The position numbers and the translations under genes were made by a program. Below are positions 1 through 12,195 of a stretch of 64,000 nucleotides of DNA, piece after piece. Under the pieces are notes generated by a model that was not told where the DNA came from, ran no database searches, and saw only the letters and a list, made by a program, of their open reading frames with translations. Every line of letters starts with the position of its first letter. Positions within the stretch are counted from its first letter, which is position 1. The DNA is taken from assembly GCA_026120185.1 (NCBI GenBank), contig JANUWF010002432.1:186001-250000 (forward strand). The letters are read 5' to 3'. This stretch comes from Voacanga thouarsii. Lineage: Eukaryota > Streptophyta > Magnoliopsida > Gentianales > Apocynaceae.

Positions 1-1258
1 CAAGAATACATATAAAGCTCACTGTAAAGCATAAATGTGTCGAACAACCTTAATGCATTCGAGTATACATGATCATGTGAAGGCAGGCATCATCATGGCA
101 TTACGTGAAAAACAATTCAAGGTCCATGTGCATCAATTACTCAACCATCATAAATAGCCACAATCCTACCCTTGAACATATGCATAAATTTCCTAATGAT
201 CATGTGCATGAATCAAGTGCCTAAGATTCATTACTTCTAATATATCCAACATCATGAAGCTCAAAAGTTAATTCACAATTCAGGAGAACATAAACAACTC
301 CCAATTTTTGGCCAAAATTATTCCCAAAATTTAAAAAAAAAAAAATCATTGACAACATTTTAACCGTGGGAAGTGAATAAAAATCATATATTTGTGCTCT
401 TGTATGCATGGGCAAGTAAAAGATGTAGTCTTTTTGCAAAAATTCAAGCTCTTTGCATGTGGATTGAAGTTTGGTTTATTGTGAAAAATGGAATATTTAA
501 AGACTTTTGATCTATAGGATCAACAAAAGAGGGATAGATTGTATTGTAAAAGTGTTTGGGAGATGAAAAATCAAATCTTGAGGAGTTTGGAAGGTGAAGC
601 CGGCACGGGTTAGAGAGGATTTGAGAGGGAGTTGGAGAGTTTGAAAGAAAAAAAAAGTGGCCAAAATGGCCTATTTGGAGTGGGATGCCCAATAGGAGCT
701 AGCGCCGGTTCTAGTCCTAGCCGGCGTCGACTGCATTTTGTTCGGGCTCCGGAAATTTTTTTTTAATCACTAAAAACAATCCTAATTGAATGCATGACCA
801 CAATACATTTAAAACAAGAATTTCTAAATTACACTAAAATTAAAAATTGTAAATAAAGAAATAAATAATAAAATAAAATAGTCCGTCTAAAATATCGTGT
901 TGGCAAACATCCAAACCTGAAAATAAGAAGAGTTAGTTTTGACTCAAAATTATAAACGTAAAAATTAACAAATTAAATACAAAGATTACACATATTCCAC
1001 ATTAACATTAGGTTAGTAAAATTAAATAACTACATATACAATATATACAAACATACAAAGACAAGTTAATTATTATTTACAACATATAGTGAAATTAAAA
1101 TACAATCATACAAACAACAAAATATGGCACCTTTTTGCAAAAATAACCATTGTACAAATTTACATGTTTACATATTTACCTATTTACATATTTACACGGT
1201 TAAATCAACAAAATTCAAGCTTTCATGACATTGTTCCCTGGTAACGGCGCAAAAAACA
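1..1258 (-). mobile_element. LARD-like element internal region, minus-strand copy (partial)
   Basis: Read on the minus strand, this stretch resembles the internal regions that follow the primer sites at 18122 and 27015: the same AT-rich leader, the same TTTTACGT/TATAATT block around 945-965, and the same segment ending in AATAAAATAGTCCG. It has no coding potential beyond random short ORFs. It is useful because it keeps the uninterrupted target (around 935-945) into which the 4-kb gypsy solo LTRs inserted in the other two copies. A pair of GCGCCGG/CCGGCG motifs lies at 701-727. The 3' part of the element is cut off by the window start. Confidence 0.75.
1234..1251 (-). other. Primer binding site of minus-strand LARD-like element
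   Basis: The minus strand reads TGCGCCGTTACCAGGGA directly after an LTR end in CA. It closely matches the tRNA-Asp-complementary site (TGGCGCCGTTGCCGGGGA) typical of plant Athila/Tat elements, with a few substitutions. The variant differs from that at 18122, so this is a different subfamily member. Confidence 0.7.
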
Positions 1259-2146
1259 TGATGCATATTTATTTGGGTATAAAAATTGAATAAAAATAAG
1301 CACATTCCCAATCAAGTTTAATTTAAAATATTAACCCCAAATTACACATATGAGCAAGTGTACTCATCATTAACGTAGCATAGGGTTCAAACGAGTGTCA
1401 ATTCTCCAGGAACAAGTATGCATTAATTACTTTTCTTTCATTGTTTAACCGGCTCAATAAAGTGAAAAATAAATAAAAACAAAAATAAAATAAAATAATA
1501 TATACATGTCAAGGATGCATAAGTATGTAACTCAAACCTTTATTTTGACATACATGACATTAAAGTACTTAACCGTTATCATAACTAATTACTCTCTTGG
1601 CATTATGAAAGATTAAGGTAGATTCACTTCTTTGGTCAATCCATGAAATCACTATCTTCTAGATAAATTAGCATTACTTGGTCTCATCTTAACTAATTCA
1701 CCCAAAAGATGCATTAAACACAATCCTTAATTAAATTCTCTTGGTCTCGGCAAATTTAAAATATGAAATTAATTAACGAATCCTTGGTCTCGGCAGACAT
1801 CAATTAACCATTAATTACCAGTTCTTAGTAATCAACTCCCTTGGTCCAGTAAGTTAATATCTAACAAAATATAAAATTAATAAATTGAAACTGCCATCAA
1901 CTCCTTTGGTCTCAGCGAGTTAATGGAAAGAAACAACCAATTAATCTCATAATAAGCGCAAGTAATTAAATACCAAGCAGAACAATCAATTATTCAAAAG
2001 ATCAAATAACTCTAAAAATCATAAATACCTAACATAATGTCAAATTACAATAAAATAATTAATATATCATCGTTCAAGAAAAAGAAAATAAAGGAAAAGA
2101 AAGCACTCATAGACAAACCTCATTCTTTTTCCTTTGAAGACCTTCT
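1259..2146 (-). repeat. LARD LTR, 3' part, truncated by copia LTR
   Basis: Reverse complement of about the last 890 bp of the LTRs at 16204 and 25092. The minus-strand 3' end is CA at 1260-1259, next to the primer site. It is cut at 2146, within the GAAGACCTTCT block also seen near 17250, where a copia LTR begins. The missing LTR half does not reappear at any copia LTR end in the window, so the copia array has different DNA on its two sides. Confidence 0.75.
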
Positions 2147-2569
2147 TGTTGGGTATCTCTCAGGCATATTGTATATGACACAACGGAAAATAAAATGAGA
2201 TACCATCCCAAGATCTGCATATGTGTGGAAAACAAGACATAAATAGATCAAAGGTATCAGCTTTTTACCTTTGTTTGATCGTCTGAAGAACAAAAGTTTT
2301 CTTCTTCAAGTCGAGGTGCAATCCAGCAATCCTCTTGATCAAACTCCACCAGAGTTGAACGTCTAACCACTATAATCATAGTGTGTGATTATCTCTAACA
2401 GTAATCCACATAGAGGAATACTCAAGCACTAAGATTTTTTGTGCTAGCAGAGACAAGATAGCAGCTAGGGTTAATTCTTGTTTTTCAGAACAATGAGAAA
2501 GAAGCAGAAGTCGTTTGTTGCCCGCGGTTTTTGCAGTATTTTCGTTAGTTCTCCAGCATGGAATTTCGT

Positions 2570-2583
2570 GTATATATATACTC
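2570..2583 (-). promoter_or_regulatory. TATA-like box of copia LTR 1
   Basis: The minus strand reads GAGTATATATATACACG about 430 bp before the LTR 3' end. The same box is kept at 13181-13190 in LTR 2 and lost in LTR 3. Its position fits a U3/R promoter; transcription is not shown. Confidence 0.45.
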
Positions 2584-3420
2584 TATATCTTACACGAAAT
2601 CTACTGGAAAATTACTCCAACTGAGAATTCTAAAACAGTTAGAATTCCCTACTTGTAATTGGAAATGTCAAGTTCTTACAATTACAGTTTGGTCCATAAA
2701 TTATAACTAATTATAATTTGGCCATAACAACTTGTCTTTCTCGCAATTAACCCCACTATGTTATCAAATAATATCTTGAGTATATAATTCTCTATTGTGC
2801 GTGACCTATTAGGTTTTCCAATCAATTGGTAGCAAACATGAATTAATCCAAACATCTTTGAGATTAATAATCCATAATTAATTAGAATTAATTCTATTAA
2901 TTCTAATCAGGATTGGTTAATTAATTCATCAGTTAATAAGCCAATATTCCCAGATCATGAGCGATATCTAGCAACACATCACGACCACCCAAAAGTCCAG
3001 GAAGTCAAGTGGCTTGACATGAAACCTTCAATAACAAACTAAAGTGCAATTAACTCCTTTTACCATACAATATCTAATTTGGTTTGGAGTACAGAATTAG
3101 TGCCAACTCCCTCCAGAATTAATTCTGGCCCGAATGTAATAGTACTTGTACCAGGAACCCACTACTCTAGATGTGTATCAATTAAAACTATTTTCAATAC
3201 ACAATCGCCTTGGCCAAGGACTTCTCGAATAGTAATTCCTACAACGTGAGATATTCGCCCCTACTATTAGGAGTGGTGAATCCTTTATTAACCCTCTCAA
3301 CTACTTTTGTTTACCTCACAATGTGCCCAATATCCATCCCATAGTTGGCCCTTGATCGAGCTTTAGAGATTGGAATCAAAGTACAATGCTCAGCAAACAA
3401 AGGACCTTAGAAATCTCAAG

Positions 3421-6400
3421 TGTAACACCCCACGACTACGTACCCTAAAAGGGCGGGGATGTCGTCCCGTCCTATAGGACAAGGGGTCTTTAAAACGAGG
3501 TATAAAATACAAAGGTAACCTCTAAGAGATTCAACTTAGATAAATAAAGAAATACTCTTATTACATCCGGCTCAACTTGGAGCAAAACGAAATAAAAATA
3601 ATTAAGCGTTCAACAGCTTAAACAACAAATGTCTCCTAAGCAAAGATGACAATAATTAGAAAAGCTTCAACTATCAATGCCCCACTGACTCAGCACAGTC
3701 TATCTCCTGAAAACATGATGTAAAACAGTGTGAGAATAAATCTCAGTAAGTCCTGTGTGTGCACATGGTGTTTAAAACTGTACGTGTATGCAAAGTGGAA
3801 AATATTTGTAGAAATATTTGGCAAGTTATAAATAATTTCTCTTTCGAAAAGAGTGGGTTTTTCCATAATCATACTTTACACAAAACAATCATCCACTCGA
3901 ATAAACAGTCATGTCACCACACGTTGGGCTCCATGAGAACAAAATGGCCAAGGCACCACACTTTGTGCACCTTGTCCGGACCAGATTACCACACGTTGGG
4001 CATTCTGATCAAGGTGGGTGTACAGCTCACCGGGTGAGATACTCCTCCTTCTCTACACCCAACAAAACCATCCGGTGTCCATGCCGGGAAAATAAATAAT
4101 ACCTTACCAGGTACAAATGCTAGCTCGGACCGGCCTGACCAACCAATACTGTCGCCTTTTCAAGCAGAGTTCATCTTCTGGAGGTCGCCTCCTGCCAGAA
4201 GACTTACTCTAGCTCTCCAAGACTAGTATTGTTAGCCCACCCTTATTGAGTACTCAACGAACATATTCGTCAATTCCTGATTTACAATATTTCCAAACCT
4301 TGGCTTTGTAAAACGTGGTTTTCTTTAAAAGAGATTTTTAAAAATTTAAGGAAAAGAATAGTTTTCTTGATAAAATCGTTAGTTTGACAAAACCGTTTAA
4401 AGAATAAATATCCACATTTACAACCCAAGCAAACATAGTTCAACAATAGCTTTACAAAGCTTCACAACATAGACTTGCCATCACAACATTTAACAAAAGA
4501 GTTTATGCAAGGACTTACTTGATATGCCTCAGATAAACGAGATAAATTCGCAGCTTTGTTTCCTCAATTATCCTCCTGATCTAAACCATATAATATCATG
4601 ATCAGGGCTTCAACTAATTCGAACATGTGCCAAACACATTTATTTCCATAACAATTCACAATCCCCTAAGATCATATACTATGACCATATATTCAACAAA
4701 GTAATAGACATCATCTACTACCTTAAACCTTAATTCCGGCATTAAGGGTAAGTATTTTCGTACCTTACAACAACCGGGTAGCAAGATCCCGATGCTCCTA
4801 TGGTGATTGTCCCGAGTTCGTTGGATTAGAAGAGAAAAGTTGTCTCCTTTTTCCTTCCTTATGACCGAGAATGCATAAAGAGATGAAATCAGCCTTGAGA
4901 TGGTGTGATTCCAAAGAAGAAAAGGAAGAGAATTGATGGAAGAAAGGAATCAAGAAGTTGAGATGGTTTTTGCTTACCTTGGAGGGTGATCGGTTTTTGC
5001 TAGGTGTTGTTCTTGAGGTTTTCAAAAATTTGCTATGGAGTTCTTGCTGGAATTTTTGTGTAGAATGGAGAGGATAGATGGCTACTATGATTTAGAGCTA
5101 GAGAAGATTGGTTTAGGGTTAGATGGTGATGTTTAGAAAGACTCCTAATAGCTTTAGGCTTCTTGGACAGCAAGGGCAAAAATTGCAGCTTGTGATGTCT
5201 CTCCTTGCTGCCGAATTTAGGTGAGTTTAAGGGAAGAAAATAATCTGCAATTTGCTCCCTTGTGCTGGCCGAAATATTGGTCAAGAGAAGGGCTGATTGT
5301 GTTCAGAATTTTGGGCCAAACAAGGAAGAGTTTGAGAAGGCTTTGGAGACTAAAATTCTGTGCAAGATGGCCTTATGTGCTGTGCGAAATTTCTGAATAG
5401 AAGAGGAAGAATTTCTGGACTGTTTTTGCTGTAGTTCTGCAGAAATTTCCAGAGAAACAATGAGGGTTTTAGGCATAGAAATTGTCTTGATCAGCTGGGG
5501 TTTTTCAGTGTGTTGTGTGTGCAGAATTTCGGTTGGAATAGGAGTACAAAAGCTAGCCGAAATTTCCTGTACAAAGCTGTCGAAAATTCTGGTTCCTAAG
5601 CTGGCCGAATTTCTGTAGTTTTGCGAAGATAAAATTTTGGTTTTGTGCAGCTAAGGTAATCTGAATTGAGGAGGGGTATTTAGGTGTTTTGAGCTAGGGT
5701 TTGGAGAGTTGGATTGTACTTAAGGAGTGCTGGAATTTCGGACAGCTTGTGTTGACACAAAGCTGCCAAAATTCTGCCAGGATAAGGAAGAAAATCCTAG
5801 TTGAATTAGGATTGAAATAAAAGTCTGATTTGCTAAGGGATTTAGGGTAAGATTTCCAAGTTTTGGAAGAGTTTAAGTTGAGCTAAAATTCCTCTAAGAA
5901 GTGGCGGTACTTGCTGGAAATTTTTTCCAGATTTTTAGCTTAGGTTCTAGGGTTAAAATCAACAAGGTTTCCTACTAGAAAAATGATTCATTAATTCCAA
6001 CTATCCATGGCAAGATCTATCTAGCTAAATTCAAGCCGAAATTTTAATTATTAGCTAGGGGTTTTTTGAAAATCCTAAGGAATAAAAGCTGAAAATTAAA
6101 AGTGAACTTTATTCACATCAAGGTCCTTAAATTTAGGAAATAAATATAGAGACTTATTTCCTTGGAATAATGACACTAAAATTTCTCTAGGTTTGCTAGA
6201 TCTTTTTCGGCCAAGACATGGAAACTCTAAGGAAATGAATTTTCAAGAAGAGAGACTAACTTCACAAAAGGTAGGATTCGAACTCGGGTCACCAAAGGAA
6301 ATCACCAACCTCCCCGCTATTCCAAAACAACTCCAATACTAATTTTTTCTACAATCAGTTCTCACCCCTCCCCCCCCAATACTCATCCTTCCAAATCTTC

Positions 6401-6594
6401 GACCAAACCTCCATTATCCAAATCTTTAACAACACAACTATTTCACATCAATTAATTCAAATGCAAGAGCAACGAAAAAATTCACATACATCCATGCAAA
6501 TAAAATAATTCTAAACTACCACATAAAATGCAAAATGCTATGCAATGCATGACTTTTTCCCATAGTCAAATGTGGTTTTGGGTGGGGTATTACA
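3421..6594 (-). mobile_element. Gypsy-type solo LTR (3174 bp) inserted in copia LTR 1
   Basis: Plus-strand ends are TGTAACACCCC and GGGGTATTACA, flanked by a perfect 5-bp duplication TCAAG (3416-3420 and 6595-6599). Removing the insert restores the continuous copia LTR sequence seen at 14030-14045. On the minus strand it reads TGTAATACCCC to GGGGTGTTACA. It shares the GCTAGCTCGGACCGG block and the CTTGTCC(T/A)..GGACGGGG-type 3' end with the 4-kb LTRs elsewhere, but its 5' end differs, so it is a related, shorter subfamily. It holds no convincing gene. Confidence 0.88.
6273..6330 (-). other. tRNA-like B-box segment in gypsy-type solo LTR
   Basis: The minus strand contains GAGTTCGAATCC, a perfect match to the tRNA B-box core (GWTCRANNC), about 310 bp from the LTR start. 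A weak A-box-like TAGCGGGGAGG lies upstream. It is at the same relative place as clearer tRNA-like segments in the 4-kb LTRs at 18706, 27599, 48958 and 54763. Confidence 0.5.
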
Positions 6595-7060
6595 TCAAGT
6601 CTAAGGATACTTGCACGTTTGCTATATTGAGATTATATCACTGGCACTAAATAGTTATCCATGTGATTATCTCAAAGCTAGGTCATCCAATAAACTTATT
6701 CCATTAACAAGCGTCCATGTGTTAACTTTAAGTTTCTCAATCCTCACGGATATGAGAACCACTGCCTAATCAAATCAGGAAGTCTAACGCATGCTAGTCT
6801 TAACGCATTAACAAAGACCTGTCTCATTAATACTACGACTAGGGACTATTGAAGTACAATACTATACAGTGCAGTAGGAATCTCATATCATGATCTCTAT
6901 CATAATTTCCTTAACACAGTATTGTGCTAGAGACTTTATCGAACAGTTGTATTACTTAAAAGTAAATAGAAGAAACTGTAAGATAAATAATGCATTTTAT
7001 TAAAGTAAAATGTGTCATATACAATGTACAAGTGATTGCATCTAGGGCACATCACTAACA

Positions 7061-7074
7061 AACTCCTACTTATA
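7061..7074 (-). other. Polypurine tract, copia element 1
   Basis: The minus strand reads ATAAGTAGGAGTT immediately before the LTR start TGTTAGTG, the expected plus-strand priming position. The version at 14499-14512 (TAAGTGGGAGTT) is cleaner. Confidence 0.65.
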
Positions 7075-7835
7075 CTAGAGCCAATCATTCATGTATCTAA
7101 TATCGAATGACTCAACATGACAATCATGTTTCTTTTGGGATAGTGCTTTCGTAAGCGAGTCAGCTATGTTCTCATCTGTGAAAACTCTCTCTATCTTTAC
7201 ATCATTCCTATCTATGATCTCCCAGATCAGGTGATAGCGTCGTAGTACGCTTTTGGATCGTTGGTGAGACCGTGGCTCCTTTATTTGTGCAATGGCTTTG
7301 TTGTTCTTACAATACAAAGTTATTAGGCCAACGCACTAGGAACCACACCCTATTCCATCACGAACTTCTTGATCTAAATAGCTTCCTTAGCTGCTTCAGA
7401 AGCAGCTATGTACTCAGTTTCTGTCGTAGAGTCGGCAATCGTCTCTTGTTCGGAACTTTTTCAACTTATTGCCCCTCCGCACAACATAAACACGCAGGCA
7501 GATTGTGATTTGAAATCATCTTTGTCAGATTAGAAACTAGCATCAGAATACTTGTATATTTTCAAATCAATTTCACCAAATACTAAGAACATATCCTTAG
7601 TCATTCGTAAGTACTTAAGAATGTTCTTTACAGCCACCCAATGACCCTCACCAGGGTCAGATTGGTATCTTCTTGTCAAACTGAGAGCACATGATACATC
7701 GGGCCTAGTACATATCTTAGCGTACATGATAGATCTAACTGCCGAGACATATGGAATCTTACTCATGTTATCCCTTTCAACTTGTATCTTGAGAGACATC
7801 GACTTTGAAGTTCTTACACCAAGTGATATAGGCAA
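7075..7835 (-). pseudogene. Copia element 1 RNase H and end of RT (decayed)
   Basis: Minus-strand relic of the last pol domain. The first part (7835-7530) carries the RT-to-RNase H linker with the RPDVSCALSL and GHWVAVKNILKYLR motifs and then the first RNase H Asp (YSDASF). It is followed by stops between about 7530 and 7320. The last part (7317-7075) keeps the EPRSHQRSK, VFTDENIADSLTKAL and RYMNDWL motifs typical of copia pol C-termini. The usual YCDNNGAIA motif reads YCKNNKAIA here, so a catalytic Asp is lost. A 1-nt frameshift near 7840 separates it from the RT body. Not functional. Confidence 0.85.
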
Positions 7836-8587
7836 GAATCCTTTTTGGATTGATCTATGCTAAACCTCTTTAGCACTTTATCTATATATGTAGACTGCGA
7901 AAGACCTAGAAACTTTTTGGATCTATCTCTATAGATCCTTATTGCAAAAAAATAGGTTGCTTCTCCAAGGTCTTTCATGGAGAATTGTTTGGACAACCAA
8001 AATTTAAGCGTTTGCAGGACAGGTATATCGTTTCCTATTAGCAATATATCATATACATAAAGCAGTAAGAAAATGATTGCACTCCCACTAACCTTCTTGT
8101 ATACACAATGTTCATCCATGTTTTGAATGAAACCAAACTCTTTGATTGTTTTATCAAAATGGATATTCCAACTCCTAGAATCTTGCTTAAGTCCATAAAT
8201 GGACATTTGTAACTTACACACCTTCGTGCTATCATTGGATGTGAAACCCTGAGGTTATGTCATATACACTTCCTCGGTTAGATTTCTATTTAAGAATGCT
8301 ATTTTCACATCCATTTGAAAAATTCCATAATCATAATAAGCAACAATGGCTAGGAGTATCCTGATGGATTCTAACATGGCTATTGGAAAGAAGGTTTTGT
8401 TATAGTCAATATCATGTTGTTGACAATAACCCTTCGCTACTAATCGTGCTTTATAGGTAACTAAGTTACTATCTATGTCCGTTTTCTTCTTGAAAACCCA
8501 CTTGCACCCTATAGGTTTAATTCCCTTGGGTAGATCAACCAAAGTCCATACTTGGTTATCATACGTGGAATCCATCTCGGACTTCAT
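7814..8587 (-). pseudogene. Copia element 1 reverse transcriptase (decayed)
   Basis: RVT_2-type RT on the minus strand. The N-terminal part (8587-8255) has the WVFKKK and YKARLVAKGY motifs and then MDVKIAFLN with the first catalytic Asp. A stop follows VYMT (around 8252), then MSIYGLKQDSRSWN. The catalytic YVDD box reads YVYD (near 8050), losing one metal-binding Asp. An end-of-domain frameshift disrupts the SKKGFLP-type segment. These lesions make it inactive. It lies between integrase and RNase H, the order specific to copia. Confidence 0.88.
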
Positions 8588-8596
8588 GGCCTGAAG

Positions 8597-9589
8597 TCAT
8601 TTGCCAGATTCTAAATTGTTTAGAATATCCTTGTAGGTCGTAGGCTCATCTTTATCTATGAGAAATACGTCATTGTGGTCATTAATGAGAAATCCGTATC
8701 TCTCAGGTGCCACACGTATCCTACTAGATCTACGAGGTTCTTGTATATTAGAAGATTCATCTATTCTCTCAATAGATGTAGGGTTAGATAGTTGATCCTC
8801 ATTTATTTGATCTTCATCAACTTTACTAAATTTAATCTTACTCCCACTATCCCATTTGAGCATGTGCTCCTTCTCTAAGAAGGCGGCATTCTTTGAAACA
8901 AACAATTTGTTTTCGGAGGGTAGGTAGAAGTAATATCCGAAAGATTCTTTCGGATATCTAACAAACAAACATTTGTCAGACTTACTATCAAGTTTATCTG
9001 ACTGTGGCCTTTTGACAAAGGCAGGACAACCCCATACTCGTAAGTGAGATAACTTTGGTTTCTTACAAAAGAACATCTCAAATGGGGTAGTATCAACCGA
9101 TTTTGTTGGAACTCCGTTTAGTATATAAATAGAAGTCTCTTGTGCATACCACCAAAATGATTTTGGTAGGTCTGCAGAAGCCATCATGGTCCATACCATA
9201 TCTAGAAGGGTTTGATTCCTTCTTTCATATACTCCGTTATGTTAAGGTGTATGTAGTGAAGTCCATTGAGATAATATCCCATTATCTCTAAGATTTCTCA
9301 GAAACTCTTAGCTCAAGTATTCTCCTCCTCGATCAGATCTTAAAGTCTTCATACTTTTGCCAAGTTGTTTCTCTATTTTATTCTTGAAGTCTTTGAACCT
9401 TTCAAAGGCCTCAGATTTGTATTTCATTAAATACAAATACCCGTATCGTAAGAAGTCATCGATAAAGGTTATGAAATAGTTGTGACTTCCTCTTGCTTGT
9501 ATTGACATTAGGCCACATACATCAGAATGTATGAGTTTTAATAACTCCTTAGCTAGTTCTCCTTTTCCTAGAAAATGAGGTTTAGTCAT
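8597..9589 (-). pseudogene. Copia element 1 integrase (decayed)
   Basis: The catalytic core begins at 9589 with IHSDVCG (first Asp), FITFIDDF and LRSDRGGEYLS (second Asp). A stop or break lies near 9300, then the 200-residue ORF 9199-8597 carries the rest of the core and the C-terminal part: LPKSFWWYA, TPFEMF, KLSHLRVWGCPAFV, and the EPRRSSRIRVAPERYGF linker that precedes RT in copia polyproteins. A single stop after NNLESGK separates it from RT. Role in the family: inserting the cDNA into chromosomes. Broken here. Confidence 0.88.
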
Positions 9590-9625
9590 TTTATCTAGTA
9601 AACAAGACTCACATGTGCCATATGA

Positions 9626-10199
9626 TTAATAATCAAACGACCTTAAGTCACCAAGCTTGTGTAACTTAGAAACACAATTTTTGTTTACATGGCCCAAACA
9701 ACAATGCCATAAGTAAGAGGTGTTAGAGTTATCTATTTTAGGTTTCTTATTGTTTATATTGAGAATTGGATTATCCAAGTATAGAACATATAAACCATTA
9801 ACCAAAGTTGCTGAACCATAATGAATATCATTCAACGAAAAAGAACAACATTTATTCTTAAAAATTAAATGAAATTCACATAAGTTTAAACACGCAATTG
9901 AGATAATATTTTTCATTAAAAATGGTACGTAATAATAGTTTTGCAGTTCTAGAATTAATCCCAAAGCAGGTGCAGCTCGTATGTCCCCACAGCAAGTGCA
10001 GCAACCTTTGCCCCATTTATAGTACGTAGGTCCACATCGCCTTTCTCTAGTCTTTTAATGCTCTTTAGTCCCTACAAGTTATTGCACAAATAAGATCCAC
10101 ATCTGATATCTAATACCCATATCTCATTTCTAAAGGAAGTATTTATCTCAATCATAAATATACCTAGAGAAGAAGTAGAAGTGTTTGTAAGCATCTCCT
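9626..10199 (-). pseudogene. Copia element 1 protease and GAG-pre-integrase (decayed)
   Basis: On the minus strand the protease box lies near 10110-10130. It reads WVLDIRCGS where copia proteases have a DTG-type triad, so the active Gly is replaced. A stop follows after CNNL. Downstream (9964-9626) comes the zinc-binding GAG-pre-integrase segment with YLWHCCLGHVN and the second His/Cys part. Its counterpart in element 2 lies at 37258-37771. Confidence 0.75.
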
Positions 10200-10978
10200 T
10201 CTACTTCTTGTCCTTAATAGTCTCCAAGTAGGCTTCGCAGTTGCACCTCTAGTGGCCCATCTTCCCACAATGATAGCGTGGGCCATTGGTAGCTACGTCC
10301 TTTTTGTTCACACTACCTTTGGGCTTCATGGGAGCCTTCTTTTTTCTTTTGAACTTTTTTCATAGAAGAGGAAGATTTTACCATTAAAACTACATTGGAA
10401 TCCTTCTTCACGCAGGACTCCGTAGTTTTAAGAATATTGATCAATTCAGGAATGGTGGATTCAATCTTGTTCATCTGATAGTTAATCACAAATTGTGAGA
10501 AATGGGCAAATATTGTAGAATTAAGTCAACACTTAAGTCATGATCCATTGCAAACCCGAGAGATCCAAGCTTCTCTATTAAGCCTAGCATCTTCGACTCA
10601 TGAGTGGCCACAGAAGAACCCTCTACCATTTTGCAATGAAATAGTTGCTTCGAGACGAGATCTCATACCAAACAGCTCTCGAAGATGTAATATAATCGAT
10701 TGAGCATCCATATGCTCATGCTGTTTTTGCAACTCGGGAGTCATGGATGCCAGCATAATACATGATGCTGTATCGCTTTCCTCCTTGTGCCTTCTGTGGA
10801 CTGCATGCTCATCAGTATGAGCATCTTGGGCTGGTGGTGGTGGAATAAGAGCATCTAGCATGTAGAGCAACTTTTTCGATTTGAGAACGATTCTCAAATT
10901 TTCATACCAGTCGAGATAGTTTGATTCAGTTAACTTATTGGTTTCAAAGATGGTACGTAGGTTCAAGTTTGTTAACAT
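10200..10978 (-). pseudogene. Copia element 1 gag (decayed)
   Basis: The capsid-like N-terminus starts at an ATG at 10978 (MLTNLNLRTIF) and contains NYLDWYENLRIVLKSKKLLYML and later LHLRELFG, typical of copia Gag. The 126-residue open part ends near 10598 and the frame is broken downstream. The zinc knuckle near 10220-10265 reads RYHCGKMGH, then a stop, then RCNC: the first Cys is replaced and the knuckle is interrupted. In element 2 (37880-37920) the knuckle is intact as CHHCGKMCHWRRNC. Gag would package the element RNA. Confidence 0.82.
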
Positions 10979-11965
10979 GATGCTAGTGACCTAGATATAA
11001 AGATAAAGAGCATTAGCTACTTGTATATGCATGTTATATGCAAACAATTAGAACTTTAATTAAACACATTTTTACTCCACTATTTTACTCAAACCAATAG
11101 CCCCCACTACTAATGCGAGAAAGCCCATTGGAAGCTTTCTTAGTAGACCGGTATCCAGATATTTTAAGAATAACCTTGGGTTTGCCCAAAAAGCCATCCT
11201 TAAGTTTATTGGTAGGTATTTAATACTAATTATATCGTATGTAACTACCGGATCATTGGGTGATTAACATCTTTAAATGTTTAAGCCTTTTGGGCTACAC
11301 CAACTTTTCCTCTAAATTTCTTTATGATTGAGTTTGCCCAACCGAGATAAAGAATTTAGTTAAACCTGACCCGTTAATCAGGAATTTAATTCCATAGCTT
11401 GAACACACCCAAAGTCAAGTAGGCTTGGGTTTGCCCAACAACCTAGTCTCGAAAAAGGACTCTCGTTCTTACTATATTAACGGAAGGAATTAGGTTTAAT
11501 ATTAATTGAGGGATTTGTTCCTTTTAGTGATTTCATTAAATGACATGCATAAAAATCAATAAATCATATAATTGATAATCATGGTAATAAAGCAATTACG
11601 TGGTATGGTCATAAAAGAAATTAATATAGTTAACCCTACGCGTTCATGCATGAGTTAAGTAGAATGTCTTACTTCTCGCCTTATTTTGGTTGCCATCTCC
11701 AGAATATAATAATTCCACTCCTATCTAACCTATGTAAACTAATTACATAATTTCCTAAAGAGAGAAAACCTCGAGTTACATTCAAGGGGAGTTAGATGAG
11801 AAGAGAATTACACAAAAATTCTAGAGAAGAAAGGACATGCAGGCCCTATTACATAAAAATCAAAAATGTAAAATGCATGAACATATATAATTGGTTTTAG
11901 TCCATAACCATCCACCCACCATGCCATTAACTATGCATAAACAAAATAAACATATACTTTTATTA

Positions 11966-12094
11966 TTCCAAAATTACTATTTTGGAAAAATAAAACAAAT
12001 TCTAAAATCACCATTTTAGAAAAATACACTAATTTTAGTTTTTCAAAATCATTATTTTGAAAAATAAAATTGTTTGTCTCAAAACTAATTTTGA
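11966..12094 (-). other. Run of four short hairpins in copia leader
   Basis: Successive inverted repeats: 11966-11987 (9-bp stem), 12000-12021 (9-bp stem), 12039-12064 (11-bp stem) and 12079-12094 (6-bp stem), each with a 4-nt loop. Stems centre on CAAAAT/ATTTTG or TAAAAT/ATTTTA. The counterpart at 39672-39803 keeps all four, with some stems shortened. Confidence 0.75.
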
Positions 12095-12195
12095 AAAATT
12101 TTTTTGGGGTCCCATCTCTCTTCAAATGAGATTTTTCCCTTTCGAAATTCTATTAATTTTTTTTAAAATAGTTGCATCGTGCAAAACAGAGCAGA

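Larger units (their letters stand above)
2147..7060 (-). repeat. Copia LTR 1 (3' LTR of element 1), split by a solo LTR
   Basis: Plus-strand termini are TGTTGGGTATC at 2147 and ATCACTAACA ending at 7060; the LTR reads TGTTAGTG to ACCCAACA on the minus strand. Without the 3174-bp insertion and its 5-bp duplication it is about 1735 bp, matching LTR 2 (1742 bp) and LTR 3 (1744 bp). It borders the polypurine tract at 7061. Confidence 0.9.

Noticed and set aside
4798..5284. Two 75-83-codon minus-strand ORFs in the 3.2-kb solo LTR
   Set aside because: Low-complexity Ser/His/Leu reading of LTR DNA; nothing resembling a protein domain.
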